Shown here: positions 12,598-22,435 of the stretch, piece by piece
Layout of the letters: each line of letters begins with the position of its first letter
Numbering within the stretch: position 1 is the first letter of the stretch
Assembly: GCA_003116995.1 (NCBI GenBank)
Contig: BDSL01000053.1
Location: forward strand, 1-64,000
Direction: 5' to 3'
Source of the DNA: Yamagishiella unicocca
Taxonomy: Eukaryota; Chlorophyta; Chlorophyceae; Chlamydomonadales; Volvocaceae
DNA length: 64,000 nucleotides
Position numbers and translations under genes: made by a program
Notes under the pieces: generated by a model
The model's database searches: none
Seen by the model: only the letters and a program-made list of their open reading frames with translations
Told to the model about the DNA's origin: nothing

Positions 12598-12741
12598 CTC
12601 TCGCTTCTTCGCGCAGGTGCATAGCGGCGCTGTGCAGGCGGCGCGCAGGGGACAGCCCGAGGGACACCAACATGATGACGATAATATAGTTTTGAAAAGG
12701 CCGATGGGACATCGAAGGAAGCACCTGAGTTCGACTCAGAT

Positions 12742-12814
12742 GGCCGTATAGCTCAGTGGATAGAGCGTGTCCTTCCTAAGGTCAAGGTCCAAGGTTCGAC
12801 CCCTTGTACGGTCG
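12742..12814 (+). tRNA. tRNA-Arg (anticodon CCU)
   Basis: The 73-nt sequence folds into a full cloverleaf. The acceptor stem GGCCGTA/TACGGTC has one G-U pair, the D stem is GCTC/GAGC, and the anticodon loop TTCCTAA places CCT at 34-36 after U33. The anticodon stem has one T-T mismatch at its middle. The variable loop is 5 nt, and the T arm is CAAGG-TTCGACC-CCTTG. The discriminator base is G. A Pol III terminator TTTTT follows at 12817-12821. There is no intron. It decodes AGG, a rare codon in GC-rich algal genes. Confidence 0.95.
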
Positions 12815-13590
12815 CATTTTTGATAGGTTTTCAGATTGCTCGTGTTTTATTATTGATGGGCGCTCCACAAAATTATTTTTTGGGGCCGTCGTGTGCACTT
12901 ACAAAGGAACACGACTAATAATCCTCATCTGGGCAGCCCAATGACGACGACCATTCCGCCTGAATGGACAATACGGTAGCTATCTGAAGAGGACTTGCCT
13001 CGAGTTGATATCTGGGGGTATGCCGTTATTTACATGAATACAGCAAGAGTGATGACCCTTTAGTGAAGAGGTAGAAACGAAACCCGTAGGAATTGCGGAC
13101 CGGGGGGGGTATGTCTGCCGGGCATGACCCCCTAAGACAAGTCACAAAACGCCCTTAACCAATGAGTCGCCTAATGAGCCTCGGATTCCGCAGGGGATGT
13201 TACATTAGTATGAGTACCGTTCGTAGTAAGCAGTGCGTTTATCCAGAAGGCAGCTGCATGCCATGGCAAGCTGCCATAAGATAAACAGCTTTGAAGCTGC
13301 AATGATGTAAAAATACTAGGAGCCGCGGACATCTTGAACTAGGGCCTTGCGGCACACAATCGTCTTGCAGGGTCGACGATGTAATCACTAGAACCGCAAA
13401 GACAGCAAATTAGGCAAAGCGATACACACACGCATTGAAACATTTGAGGAATGGTCAGGAACATTATCCGCAGCGCACAGCAGCAGAATCCGCAGCGTGC
13501 GGGCGAAGGGCCCATGTAAGCCTGGGTAGACAACGCCATAACACGGATCGCCCTAAGTGGGGTATACGGTATTTATCGAATGTGTCCATC
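12815..13590. other. Intergenic, no gene seen
   Basis: This is non-repetitive, relatively AT-rich sequence between the tRNA and a short direct repeat. It has only short shadow reading frames, and no family motif was recognised on either strand. Confidence 0.6.
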
Positions 13591-13681
13591 ATCGTTAGCG
13601 AGCTACTCGCGCAGTGGCTTATTGCCGAGCTAAAACCATTATCGTTAGCGAGCTACTTGCGCCGTAGCTTATTGCCGAGCT
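13591..13681. repeat. 41-bp direct repeat, 50-bp period
   Basis: Copies at 13591-13631 and 13641-13681 both begin atcgttagcgagctact and end cttattgccgagct, with three or four differences between them. No flanking gene is apparent. Confidence 0.85.
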
Positions 13682-15281
13682 CTGCGCACCAGCTGCAAAG
13701 GCGCTGGCGCCCAGGGTAGAGAGGCCCGATTAGAAGGGCCATCGAACAATGGGGAGCGCGCGTCAGGAAGGACGCTGCCCAAGACCATGGAACGGCACCC
13801 GGGATTGAACAGGCCGCAGCAACAGCAATGACTCCACTCTGCCAAAACGGTTAAAAATCCGCCCACAACGCGGGCTGCGAAGAGGTACGGTGCGTGCCAC
13901 GACCACCGACCAGGCCTCACAAGTGGGAAGAAATGCCAGTTCCGTGTTCGCATCTCGCTCCACCTGTTGAGCGAATTCACGAAGCTCGGCCCACATCGGA
14001 CCAGGACTGCAGAATGTAGTCCCAGGGAGTGCACCATTCAATGAAAACTCCGCCCGTCTCAGGCTCTCAGCGCTTCTCGCCTTCCAGCCGCGCACCCCCA
14101 TCCCCTCACCAGACCGGGAAGACTTCCAAGGGTCGCAGTCGCATACCAAAACGCCTCTTCGGTGCCAGATGGCACGCCCTCGCAGCCTGCTGGGCCAGAC
14201 GCAGAAAAACGACGGCGCGGAGCCGTTGGCCATCAGTCACACTCATTTCTTAGTTGCCCACCACACCGCACAACATCAACAAACTTACCAAAAAACAAGA
14301 AGCCATTAGCCGCACCGGTCTGCGGCCACGCACCAGTAAGGCCAAGGCAATCAGCAACCGCCTGCAACCTGCCGCACCATAACCTGAACTGCCATCTTCT
14401 CTGCCTGCCACCAGACTGACACGGGAGAGCCTTACCCACCGATTTCCCAAATCCAATGTCGCCACACATACGCGCCCTGGTCTTAACCCCTGAACTGGTA
14501 TCCGAACTGTGCCAGCGTTACCAGGATAACTGACAGCGGAGAGCCTCACCGACCGTTCTACTCCTTCCCCCAAGAATCCCTCCCCCTCCGAACAACAAGT
14601 CAGGCACGCCCTGGCCTTGATCGCGGAGTTCGCCAAACGGTCGATCATCGCGCATCACTTGAACTTCACTTCCGTGATGCCGCGTAGCGCACAGGCACGA
14701 CGGCAGATCATACACAGCTCTTAAGCATCCCTCTGTGGAAGACGACATCGCAGGTAGCTGAACGCAACACCTCCGTTTCCAGGCAATATGTGTAGCATGG
14801 CCAAAGCAGCCACCGATACCCTTAAACCAGGCAAATTGCCACCCCATCCAGACGCTGGTAAAGACCGACACAAGGCAGGCGACGACACGTCGCGCACAGT
14901 ACACTACTCACCCCGCCTCAAGAAGCTAATGCCGCCCCTTGTTTCTTTTCCGTATAAGGCTCAGAGGTTCCGCATCTCGCGGGAATTTCCCGCAAGGCCA
15001 ACGACCATTACGCAGCAGGTGTATAGCACCCGGTGCCACTTAGCGCGCGCGACGTACATCCTCACCGTCGCTACCACCGACAATCCCTTCGAGCATCCGG
15101 GCCCGACAGGCCCCCTCTCCTCCTCCTCCTCCGCGGGCAAACGGCAAACACAAGTACACTGCGCCCCCCAGTCGAGAGCCCGAGCGCTTCATGCCCGTGG
15201 ACATCAGCCTCCGCGCTCGCCCCAACGCCGCAGAGCCAAATGCGCAACGACCTAGCGACTCATAGGTTGGTGGTGGTTGTT
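13682..15281. other. Intergenic region downstream of CRR1, no gene recognised
   Basis: Reading frames of 120-155 codons exist on both strands (for example minus 13763-14233 and plus 14788-15255). They overlap one another, show no domain motif and have no convincing splice-linked partner, so none is called. The left part also lacks recognisable repeats. Confidence 0.5.
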
Positions 15282-15286
15282 TTACA
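15282..15286 (-). terminator. TGTAA polyadenylation signal for CRR1
   Basis: TGTAA (followed by A) on the minus strand, about 100 nt beyond the CRR1 stop codon. This pentamer is the usual volvocine green-algal poly(A) signal. Confidence 0.65.
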
Positions 15287-15385
15287 ATTGCCCAATTCAG
15301 CCTTTGCGAGCGCAGTCCGTCGTGGGTTTCCCACGTTGCATGTGTACACATCCGCCCTCAGCGGCCGACCACTGCCTCGACTCGC

Positions 15386-18300
15386 TTACGCCACTGCCAG
15401 GACGCGGTTTCCGTGGCAACCCTGGCACAGCGCGGTGATGGAGAAGATGGTGCTGTGCTGCCGCGAGCTGCACACCTCGCCCAGGTCGGACCGCAGCGTG
15501 CTGCGGGCGCCGCCGCACGAGCAGTTGCCGCAACGGCAGGCCGCCGCGGTCGATTCCGCCTCCATGCACATCCGCCGGCGGCCGCAGTCGTTGCATGAAG
15601 CCATGATCGACAGCAGCAGCGGCGGCAGCGTGCAATGGCACACCTCACAGGGGTCCAGCTCAGCACAGCAGCTGTTGGGGTGGCTGCCGCCATTGCCGCG
15701 CAGGACTGGCTTGACGTCCTCGTCCTCTTCCGCCTTGCACCCCATGACGGCGGATGAGCCGCAGCGACTGCGGCGGCCCGCGGCGTGAGCCGCAATGCCG
15801 TTGCTGCCTGCGGCGTTGTTTGCTCCTGTCTGCGGGTCCACCACCTGGTGCAGGCCACCCAGGGCGGCCATGAGGCTGTCGACCTGCGGCGGATGGGAAC
15901 GGGTACGCCAATCCAGGTCAAGGAGAGCATGGCAGGGTGTGCAAATTGGTGGAACACCTATGCATTCCGTCTGCCGCCGCTGTACGCCTCCGTAATGGCA
16001 GGCAGGCAGCGAACAGTGAACGTATCTCATCGAAAGCCAGCGCATATCCCAACGCGCATCGCTGCCACCGCTGAGCCCAGCTCTCATACCGAATACATGG
16101 ACCCTCATCCATGCCCACCTGGTAGTGGCCCATCTGGAAGGCCAGGTGGAACGGCGTCACACCGCCGTCCGATCTCAGGTGGGTGAACGCCGCAGGCCAT
16201 CCGCAGTGGTCGAGGAGCAACAGCCCGATGCGCGCGTCGTCCAACATCGCTGAGAGGTGCAGCGGCGTGATGCCCGCGGGGCCAGCAGCGTCCACGCGCC
16301 AGCGGTAGCCGTGGCTGTCCCCCCAGGCGAGCATGCCCGCCAGCAGCGGAATGCTGCCGCTGCGCACCGCGCGGTGCAGAAGAGTCAGGCCGCGCTTGTC
16401 CGAGCCAGCAGCACCCGTGGACGGCACGCTGGCGGCATGGATGGCAGCCACCATTTCCGTGGCGCACGAGCAGCTCGCACAGGCCAGCGGCAGCACCGCC
16501 GACGCCACGGCCGCCCAGCCCATGTCGCAAGCGATGGCCAGCAGGCGGCGGGCCTGCAGCGGAATAATAAAAATGCCAGTCAGCACGAGCGAGAACAAGC
16601 GAAGGGGGCGTGTGGCATGGGCAACATCCAGTGCTGTTCCGAGAAACTGGGCCTTCCTGGCACGCTTTTATAGACGGACCCACCTTGAGCGCGATGGCTG
16701 TGTGGGGCAGCTGTGCAGCAAAGCCGGGCTGTCCAGCGATGTGCTGCAGCACCAGCGCAATGTCCTGCTGCAGGACCTCAATCGTATCCTGGCGCAGCGG
16801 GCCGTTGCGAACATCCAGCCTGCGGGGATGGGATCCAAACGACAGCAGCTGCTTTTACATGTACATACATTTACATACAATTACAGTATTAGAACCATGT
16901 TAGGTGCACGATTACTGCTTATACGCCTTCGTGAACTAATTCAGCATGACAGTGGGCCACCAAAATGAGGATTCCCCATCATCCTGAGAATGCAGACCAT
17001 TTGGCCAGTGTCCTCACTTGTTGATCTCCTCCACGAGCGCCTCGTCCCGCGCCACCAGTAGCTGCTTGGCGGGGCTGAGGTAGGCACCCCGTGCAACCTC
17101 CACCCACACCGGGCCGCACAGCTCGGGGAGCGGCGGCAGGCGCACCAGAGCACGGTGGGCAGACAGCGGCTGCAGGTGAGCCTTCAGGTGCTTGTTGCCC
17201 CAGCGCATAATGACCTGGGCGTTCAAAAGTTGAGGCCCAAAGGCGAATGAGTAAGGACAATATCTGGACATTAATGAGCACGGCGTGTTGCAGAATAGCT
17301 ACGTCGGGACAACCCAAATCGGTCATCATCATTGACGAGCGACATTGCAGGTTGCAGATGTGGGATGTCGCGGCAGCTTCCCTAGGAACTACACACGGCT
17401 CATGGCCAGCTGGTACGCCCCCGCCTGCCTCCTTTTGCCGGCCGTTTCTCCCAAAACGGCCATGCGGCGCGCCCCCTGTCCTTCTCGTCCCCACCAACGA
17501 CCCGGCCTCACCGCGCAGCCCGGCGCGTCCAGGTGCTGACCATGGACCTTGAGCGTGGCAGGCTGGCCCGCCGTGGCCGCCAGCGGACCCAGCCGCCGGA
17601 TGACGGGGAAGCGACCGTCTGTGCGGGTCCCAGCAGCATCGCCCGACACCTTGCCGTCGCGCACCATCACCATGTCGGTGTTCAGCTGCAGCGTGTACAT
17701 ACCCGAGTGCCAGAACGGGCAGCCCGTGCGCGTCAGCAGGTGCTGCGCCAGGCTGTTGATAGCGCCCGGTGCCGCGGCCTGCGCCGCCCCGGCCTCATCC
17801 ACCAACATTTGGACGGTGAGGAACACGCAGCCGGGCCGGATGGACGCTTCCATGGCCGATGGCGCCGACGCCAGCCAGCTGGTGACTTGGTTGCGCAGGT
17901 CCGCGGGCAGGTCCGCCGGCGTCCTGTTGAACAGCTTCATGGACAGACGGATCATGCGGTGCTCGCTCTCAAAGGCCGGCGAAAACTCGTTGCGCCCCCC
18001 GAGAATGTCGCGCGTAAGGCCGTATGTGCGGGCCTGGTCTGAAGCGGATGCGTCGCTAGAAGAGTCCGCTGGGCTGCTCGCAAAGCAGCCCATACCCATG
18101 CCAGCCGCGGGCTGCGACGCTGGTAGCGCTGGGTGTGTGGACACACCGAGCAGCAGCCGCAGCGCATGGAGCTGTGTCGGGTTCTGCATCAGGCACGCCA
18201 GGAGCTTGCCCACGTCGCCGTCGAAGGCGATGCCACCGCCAACAGCAGCCGCAGGTGCAACCCCGGCAACGGCCTCATTCGCCGTGGATTTGCCTTTCGC

Positions 18301-20071
18301 CTGATCCGCCTGGGCCCGGCGCCGACGGCGTGCATTGTGCTTGGACAACTGGTCGCGGCAGCTCTTGCGATTGCCGTCGAAGGCGGTCAGGTCGTGGAAG
18401 CGGCCGCACTGCTGGCAGAAGCGTTGCAAGCGACCGTCCTTCATAACCTGCAGGCAATCAACACCGCGATTGTGTTAGTGGGCAACCGTGAGTCACGTGC
18501 AGGCCTAGAGCAATCAGATGAAGTGTAGCCAACAGACGAGCTTCCCTCCCACATTGAGCGGCCGAAATAACTAGAGCGACCCGACCCTTGCAGGCACGTG
18601 CATGCCAGAAGCTCTGCCCCCTCCAGCACGAACCTGCTGTAGCTTGATGTGCACGTCGCAAATGCGGTACCGCTGGTGGTACTCTTTGAGGTTGGACAGA
18701 TCCTTGCCGCAGCCCGGGACCTGGCAAATCATCAGGCCGTTGTCATCTCCCACATCGTGCAATGCGATGACATCGCCCAAGTTGTGGTGCTGCTGAGGGG
18801 CATGGCCACGGTTGCCGCCCGCCGTGGCACGGCGGCCAACCTCCTCGTCATCCTCGCTGTCGCTGATCGCGAAGTCCGATACGTCACCTGGCACAGCAAC
18901 GTCGCCGCCGCGACCGCCCATATTTGCAGCAAACTGTCCCTTGTTAGGGGGAGGTGCGTTAGCCTTGTTAGAGCTATCGGCCTGCTGTCTACCTCCACTG
19001 CAAGTGGGGCCACTGCCTGCGCGATTGCCGCTGCAGCATGGCGGCTTCACATTATCAGCGCTGCCTTGAAGGGAGCTCGTGTCCCCCGACGAGCCCAGAG
19101 CAGGAGAGGGCAACGACGACGGCGGCATGGCCATGCTAGCCTGCTGGTTAAAGAGACCAGATGGAGCCTGGAAAGCAGGCGCCGGCATCGCCAGCGCCGG
19201 GGCACACTGCGCATGGCCCCCCGGGAAAGCCGCCATGGCCATGCTAGGCATCTGAAGGGCCATTGGCTGTGCGCCCCAGCCCATTGCTGCCAGCGGTCCA
19301 CGATCGCCTGTCATATTCGTGAAGAAGCCAGGAACAGCGGCAGCGGCCGCCGCAGCTGCGGCCGCTGCGGACGAGCCCATGTCAGGCATGCCGCCCCACA
19401 TATTGCCCGGGAATCCCATGCCCATGCCCATTCCTCCCATCTGAGGGCCAGCGGCGGCCACAGGGACGGCGACTGGCATAGCGGTTGGCGGCGCAACCAT
19501 GCCGGAGCCGTGGCACATGCTGTTCGCCGCACATGTCTCAACCAAGCGGCTGGGCATAAGGCTATTCAGCGCCGCCTGCAGCGGACCTGCAGCCTGCTGG
19601 ACCTGCTGAGCTTGGGTAGCAGCAAAGCCGCAGCAACCGGCCGCAGGTGCGGCAGGCGGACCAGCACGGTGACCACCGCTGGCACCGTGGCAAGGTTGGC
19701 ATGCTCCCTGCTGTCCGTGCTGCTGCTGTTGTTGCTGCGTCTGTGTCGGTGCTGACGTAGCCGTGTTGTCGGCTACCTTACGCCGCTTCAGCGCCTGACA
19801 ACATGCAACGTTCGGCACCTCCTTCGGCGCCGCGAACATATTAAACGGGTCCCAGTTCCAATCTTCTACTGCCCATGTTTGGTCGTCACCTACGGATTTT
19901 GCGAAATGGTTCAGGAATTCCGCTGGTCAAGAAAAGCGAAAAGAGCCGGACGATTACAACCTGCGCATCAGACTCACCTTGAAGCAGGAAGGGATCCAAA
20001 TCGCTGCTCGTGATCGAGTTGGCGCGCTCCGACCCTGCTTCCTCATCGTTGAAAATGTTGGCGAGGTCCAT
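15386..20071 (-). CDS. CRR1: Copper response regulator, SBP-domain transcription factor with ankyrin repeats
   Basis: Seven exons join with matching phase: 20071-19978, 19889-18634, 18447-17512, 17214-17018, 16819-16684, 16553-16119 and 15883-15386 (TAA). They give about 1183 residues, close to the ~1230 of Chlamydomonas CRR1. The N-terminus holds the acidic/aromatic motif VEDWNWDPF. An SBP DNA-binding domain covers residues ~420-496. Its first zinc site is C420, C425, C442, H445; its second is C461, C464, H468, C480. It ends in the basic nuclear signal KHNARRRRR, and the intron between exons 2 and 3 splits the domain. Ankyrin-type repeats lie at ~900-1030 (GLTLLHRAV, GITPLHLSA, GVTPFHLAF). 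The last ~125 residues hold 17 cysteines (CEVCHC, CRCGNCSC), the metallothionein-like tail of CRR1. In C. reinhardtii this protein binds GTAC cores and activates the copper-deficiency and hypoxia genes. The start codon is the ATG of MDLANIF, whose exon ends at a perfect GTGAGT donor. Confidence 0.93.
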
Positions 20072-21969
20072 GATCGCTGGCAACCTGAACAGAGCGGAAA
20101 ACGGCGCTGAGCCGCTCAGCCACAAATTCCCGTGCCGCTCGGCCTATCGAGTAGGACCCCATCGAAATTGAGGAAATCAGGACGCCGCGAAGACAGGACG
20201 TTCCGTCCCAGGTCAGAGAAGCAACAGCGAAGCACCGATTCCTGGCCAACCGCAGGAGGCCACACAGGGGCCTTGGAAGGCAAAGCGCCACTTCAACCTG
20301 TATGAGACCCTGACCATGGCAATTTCCCGCAAGCCAGCTGCGTACCTTGGCAGAAATAAAGGACTGGGGCTCGCCGCGCTTTGGGGACGTCCCGGACACG
20401 ACCCCGCTATCAGATACTAGGTGCTGTCGACTTGTCCTGCTGGCTGTGTAGGGTCTTGGATGATGGCCACGTAGGGCCTAACCAGTGAATGGAAAGTCTC
20501 GGAACACGTCGTCGAAGGTGTGCAGAAGAAAACGATAGGGAAGAGGTCTTAAACACAGTCCCTTTAGATTTTGGCTAGGTACGCCATGGTCTATGTTAGG
20601 GTGCCTGCACAGTTTGCACTTGCAAAGCGGCTCCAGACATTGTACGACGGGTAAGTCACCCCTTACGGCATTGGTTAGCACCGACACGTTCAGCGCTTCG
20701 GAATGGAGGCGTCGTATGTTAATTATCTGGACTGCATAGTTGGATGCCTACAAGCTATTTCCACGGGCCCGCTTCTATGTCGGTCCCCGCCCAGATCAAA
20801 TCCTAAAAAGCAATCCCTTAAGGAGGTATTCGTAGGAAATGGATTCGTGATTTAGCATTTACGGCAAGGGGGGCTGAAGTACGTGGACGTGTAGTTCACG
20901 AAAGGCTCCTTGGCAAAGGTGGTTACATTTGCCTAGGAGCCCAGCGAAAACCGCTCTTGGCTACGACGAACATGGGGACAGCCTCAGAACGTGCACCGTG
21001 GCGTACGAAGCATTGACCAACACCCGCCCAGCAGCGCCCAGGCCAGAGGGGTTCACCATTAACATCGCGCGAGTACGCCGCATGCGATGCGCAGCCGCAT
21101 GGGATGCACTCGACTTGCGATCAAATGCCGCAGAAGAACCGCTCAACCTTCAGGTGTCACCTTCGCGGCAGTTGCTAACCGTCGCTCCTTCAGTCGCTCT
21201 CTTCCCAGCTCTCCCCAGCACCTACATCCTAGTCCCTCGCATTCCCTCGCTCCCTCCTGTCCAACCACGGCTCGTGACGCCAGGCTGTCATCCTCGACAC
21301 GATGAGTGGCGCGTGTCCTGCACCTCACAACATAGCTCCTGCAGGGCACTCCCTTACGAATGGTACAATCCAGCCTGAACTGCAGGGGAGACCATAGGAG
21401 GCTCGTATCTGTACTGTAGCCGCAACCCACCTAGCGGAAATGCGTCGCACATGCAAATTCGACAGTGCCGCTCTGCTGCGGCCGTCGAAGTCAGCGGAGC
21501 ACCGCAAATTGGCCGGCCGGTGTGCGGGTGGACGGTTCATGCCAAGAGCTGGAGGTGCAGGTCGCGGGCACCACCTAGCTGTCAGAGGCACTGTCGTGGA
21601 TGGTGGCAGTCGCAACGGGCAGCTGGGAATCCGCCGGCTCCTTACAGTGTACAGCCCGCAGCAATCTGGAGCCCACTGGAACGAATACTACCAGCCGCCA
21701 GAGCGGGGCAGCAGGGTCCGAGGTATCGTGCGACGTGCACCACAGTCCACCACCACATATACACGGGCCAGGGGCGCTGTTTCCTTCAGCCAAAAAATAC
21801 ACAACTACAATGACTGTTGAGGAGCGACCCACCTGCCCAGGTCCGCGAAAATAATACAAGACCCATGACCCGGTAACAAGACCATATGGGTAATGGGTGT
21901 TGGCCGGACGACCAACCCAACGACTGCAGGCGCTAAAAGTTACATCATTTCACAAACGATTACCCACGG
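20072..21969. other. CRR1 upstream / permease downstream region
   Basis: This intergenic stretch should carry the CRR1 promoter and 5'UTR (from 20072 upward) and the permease 3' flank. Several 60-150-codon frames on both strands overlap without shared motifs. No repeat or RNA gene was seen. Confidence 0.5.
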
Positions 21970-21974
21970 TTACA
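21970..21974 (-). terminator. Candidate TGTAA polyadenylation signal for the permease gene
   Basis: This is the first minus-strand TGTAA met downstream of the stop at 22436, giving a 3'UTR of about 460 nt. A second TGTAA lies 30 nt further on (21940-21944). Confidence 0.45.
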
Positions 21975-22435
21975 AATCCTCAAAACCCTGTACATGTTAT
22001 CACTCCAGTCAAAATGCCGGTTAGCGGCCGCACGCATACGTAGAGGTAACCCTCAGTGTTGATGATTAAAAAAAAGCGGGCAAACTCGCCAGAGCCGACT
22101 CCAAAGCCAAAGCCAAAGGGCGATCGACTGGCGCACGGCAACGGGAAAGCCGCGGGGTTCAGGGGGGCGACAGGAGAAATGCTAAGCCGGACCGCCCTGG
22201 TGCCAACTGAGCTTCCAGTCGCCCAAGGGCGGATACTGCACGCAAGCTGCAATCGCAAGGGTTCAGCCTTTTGTCTCTTCCCCCGGGCACCAGCGGGCGG
22301 CATCCGCATGCGTCACCCGCAGCGTCTGGTCCCATGGGACTGAGAGCAACACACGAAACCAGTAACGGTGGTAAGCTTCGAGGAGCACCCTGAGGCAGAG
22401 CCACAAGGCAGAGTCAGCCGCCAGCCAGCCAGCTA

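Larger units (their letters stand above)
1..12651. repeat. Satellite array of ~3.77-kb units arranged as a large inverted repeat
   Basis: Positions 1-5092 are the reverse complement of 5175 to about 10267: mirrored sites sum to 10267 near the centre and drift by a base or so from small indels. On the right side the unit repeats directly with a period of 3776 bp (5175-8950, then 8951-12651, cut about 75 bp short). On the left the period is about 3760 bp (1333-5092 plus a partial unit 1-1332). Each unit contains, in right-arm order, a conserved ~85-bp GC-rich box, a TGCTTGCAGG-type minisatellite, a GTTACTAACTG-type minisatellite, ~2.64 kb of the 8/19-bp minisatellite, two ~170-bp tandem copies, and a B-box hairpin. 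No credible protein gene is present. The array is probably subtelomeric, centromeric or intergenic satellite DNA; its chromosomal position cannot be judged from the window. Confidence 0.93.

Noticed and set aside
265..12689. Dozens of long Met/Arg/Cys/Ala/Tyr-rich reading frames (up to 247 codons) on both strands
   Set aside because: They arise because the 8+19-bp composite is 27 bp, a multiple of three. They occur in several frames at once and mirror each other across the palindrome, with no start context, introns or motifs.
12690..12741. A second tRNA just upstream of the tRNA-Arg, suggested by GAGTTCGACTC before its 5' end
   Set aside because: The T-arm-like hairpin is short, and no D-arm or matching acceptor stem is present.
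13763..14233. 156-codon minus-strand frame downstream of CRR1
   Set aside because: No recognisable domain, no splice-linked neighbour, and equally long frames overlap on the other strand.
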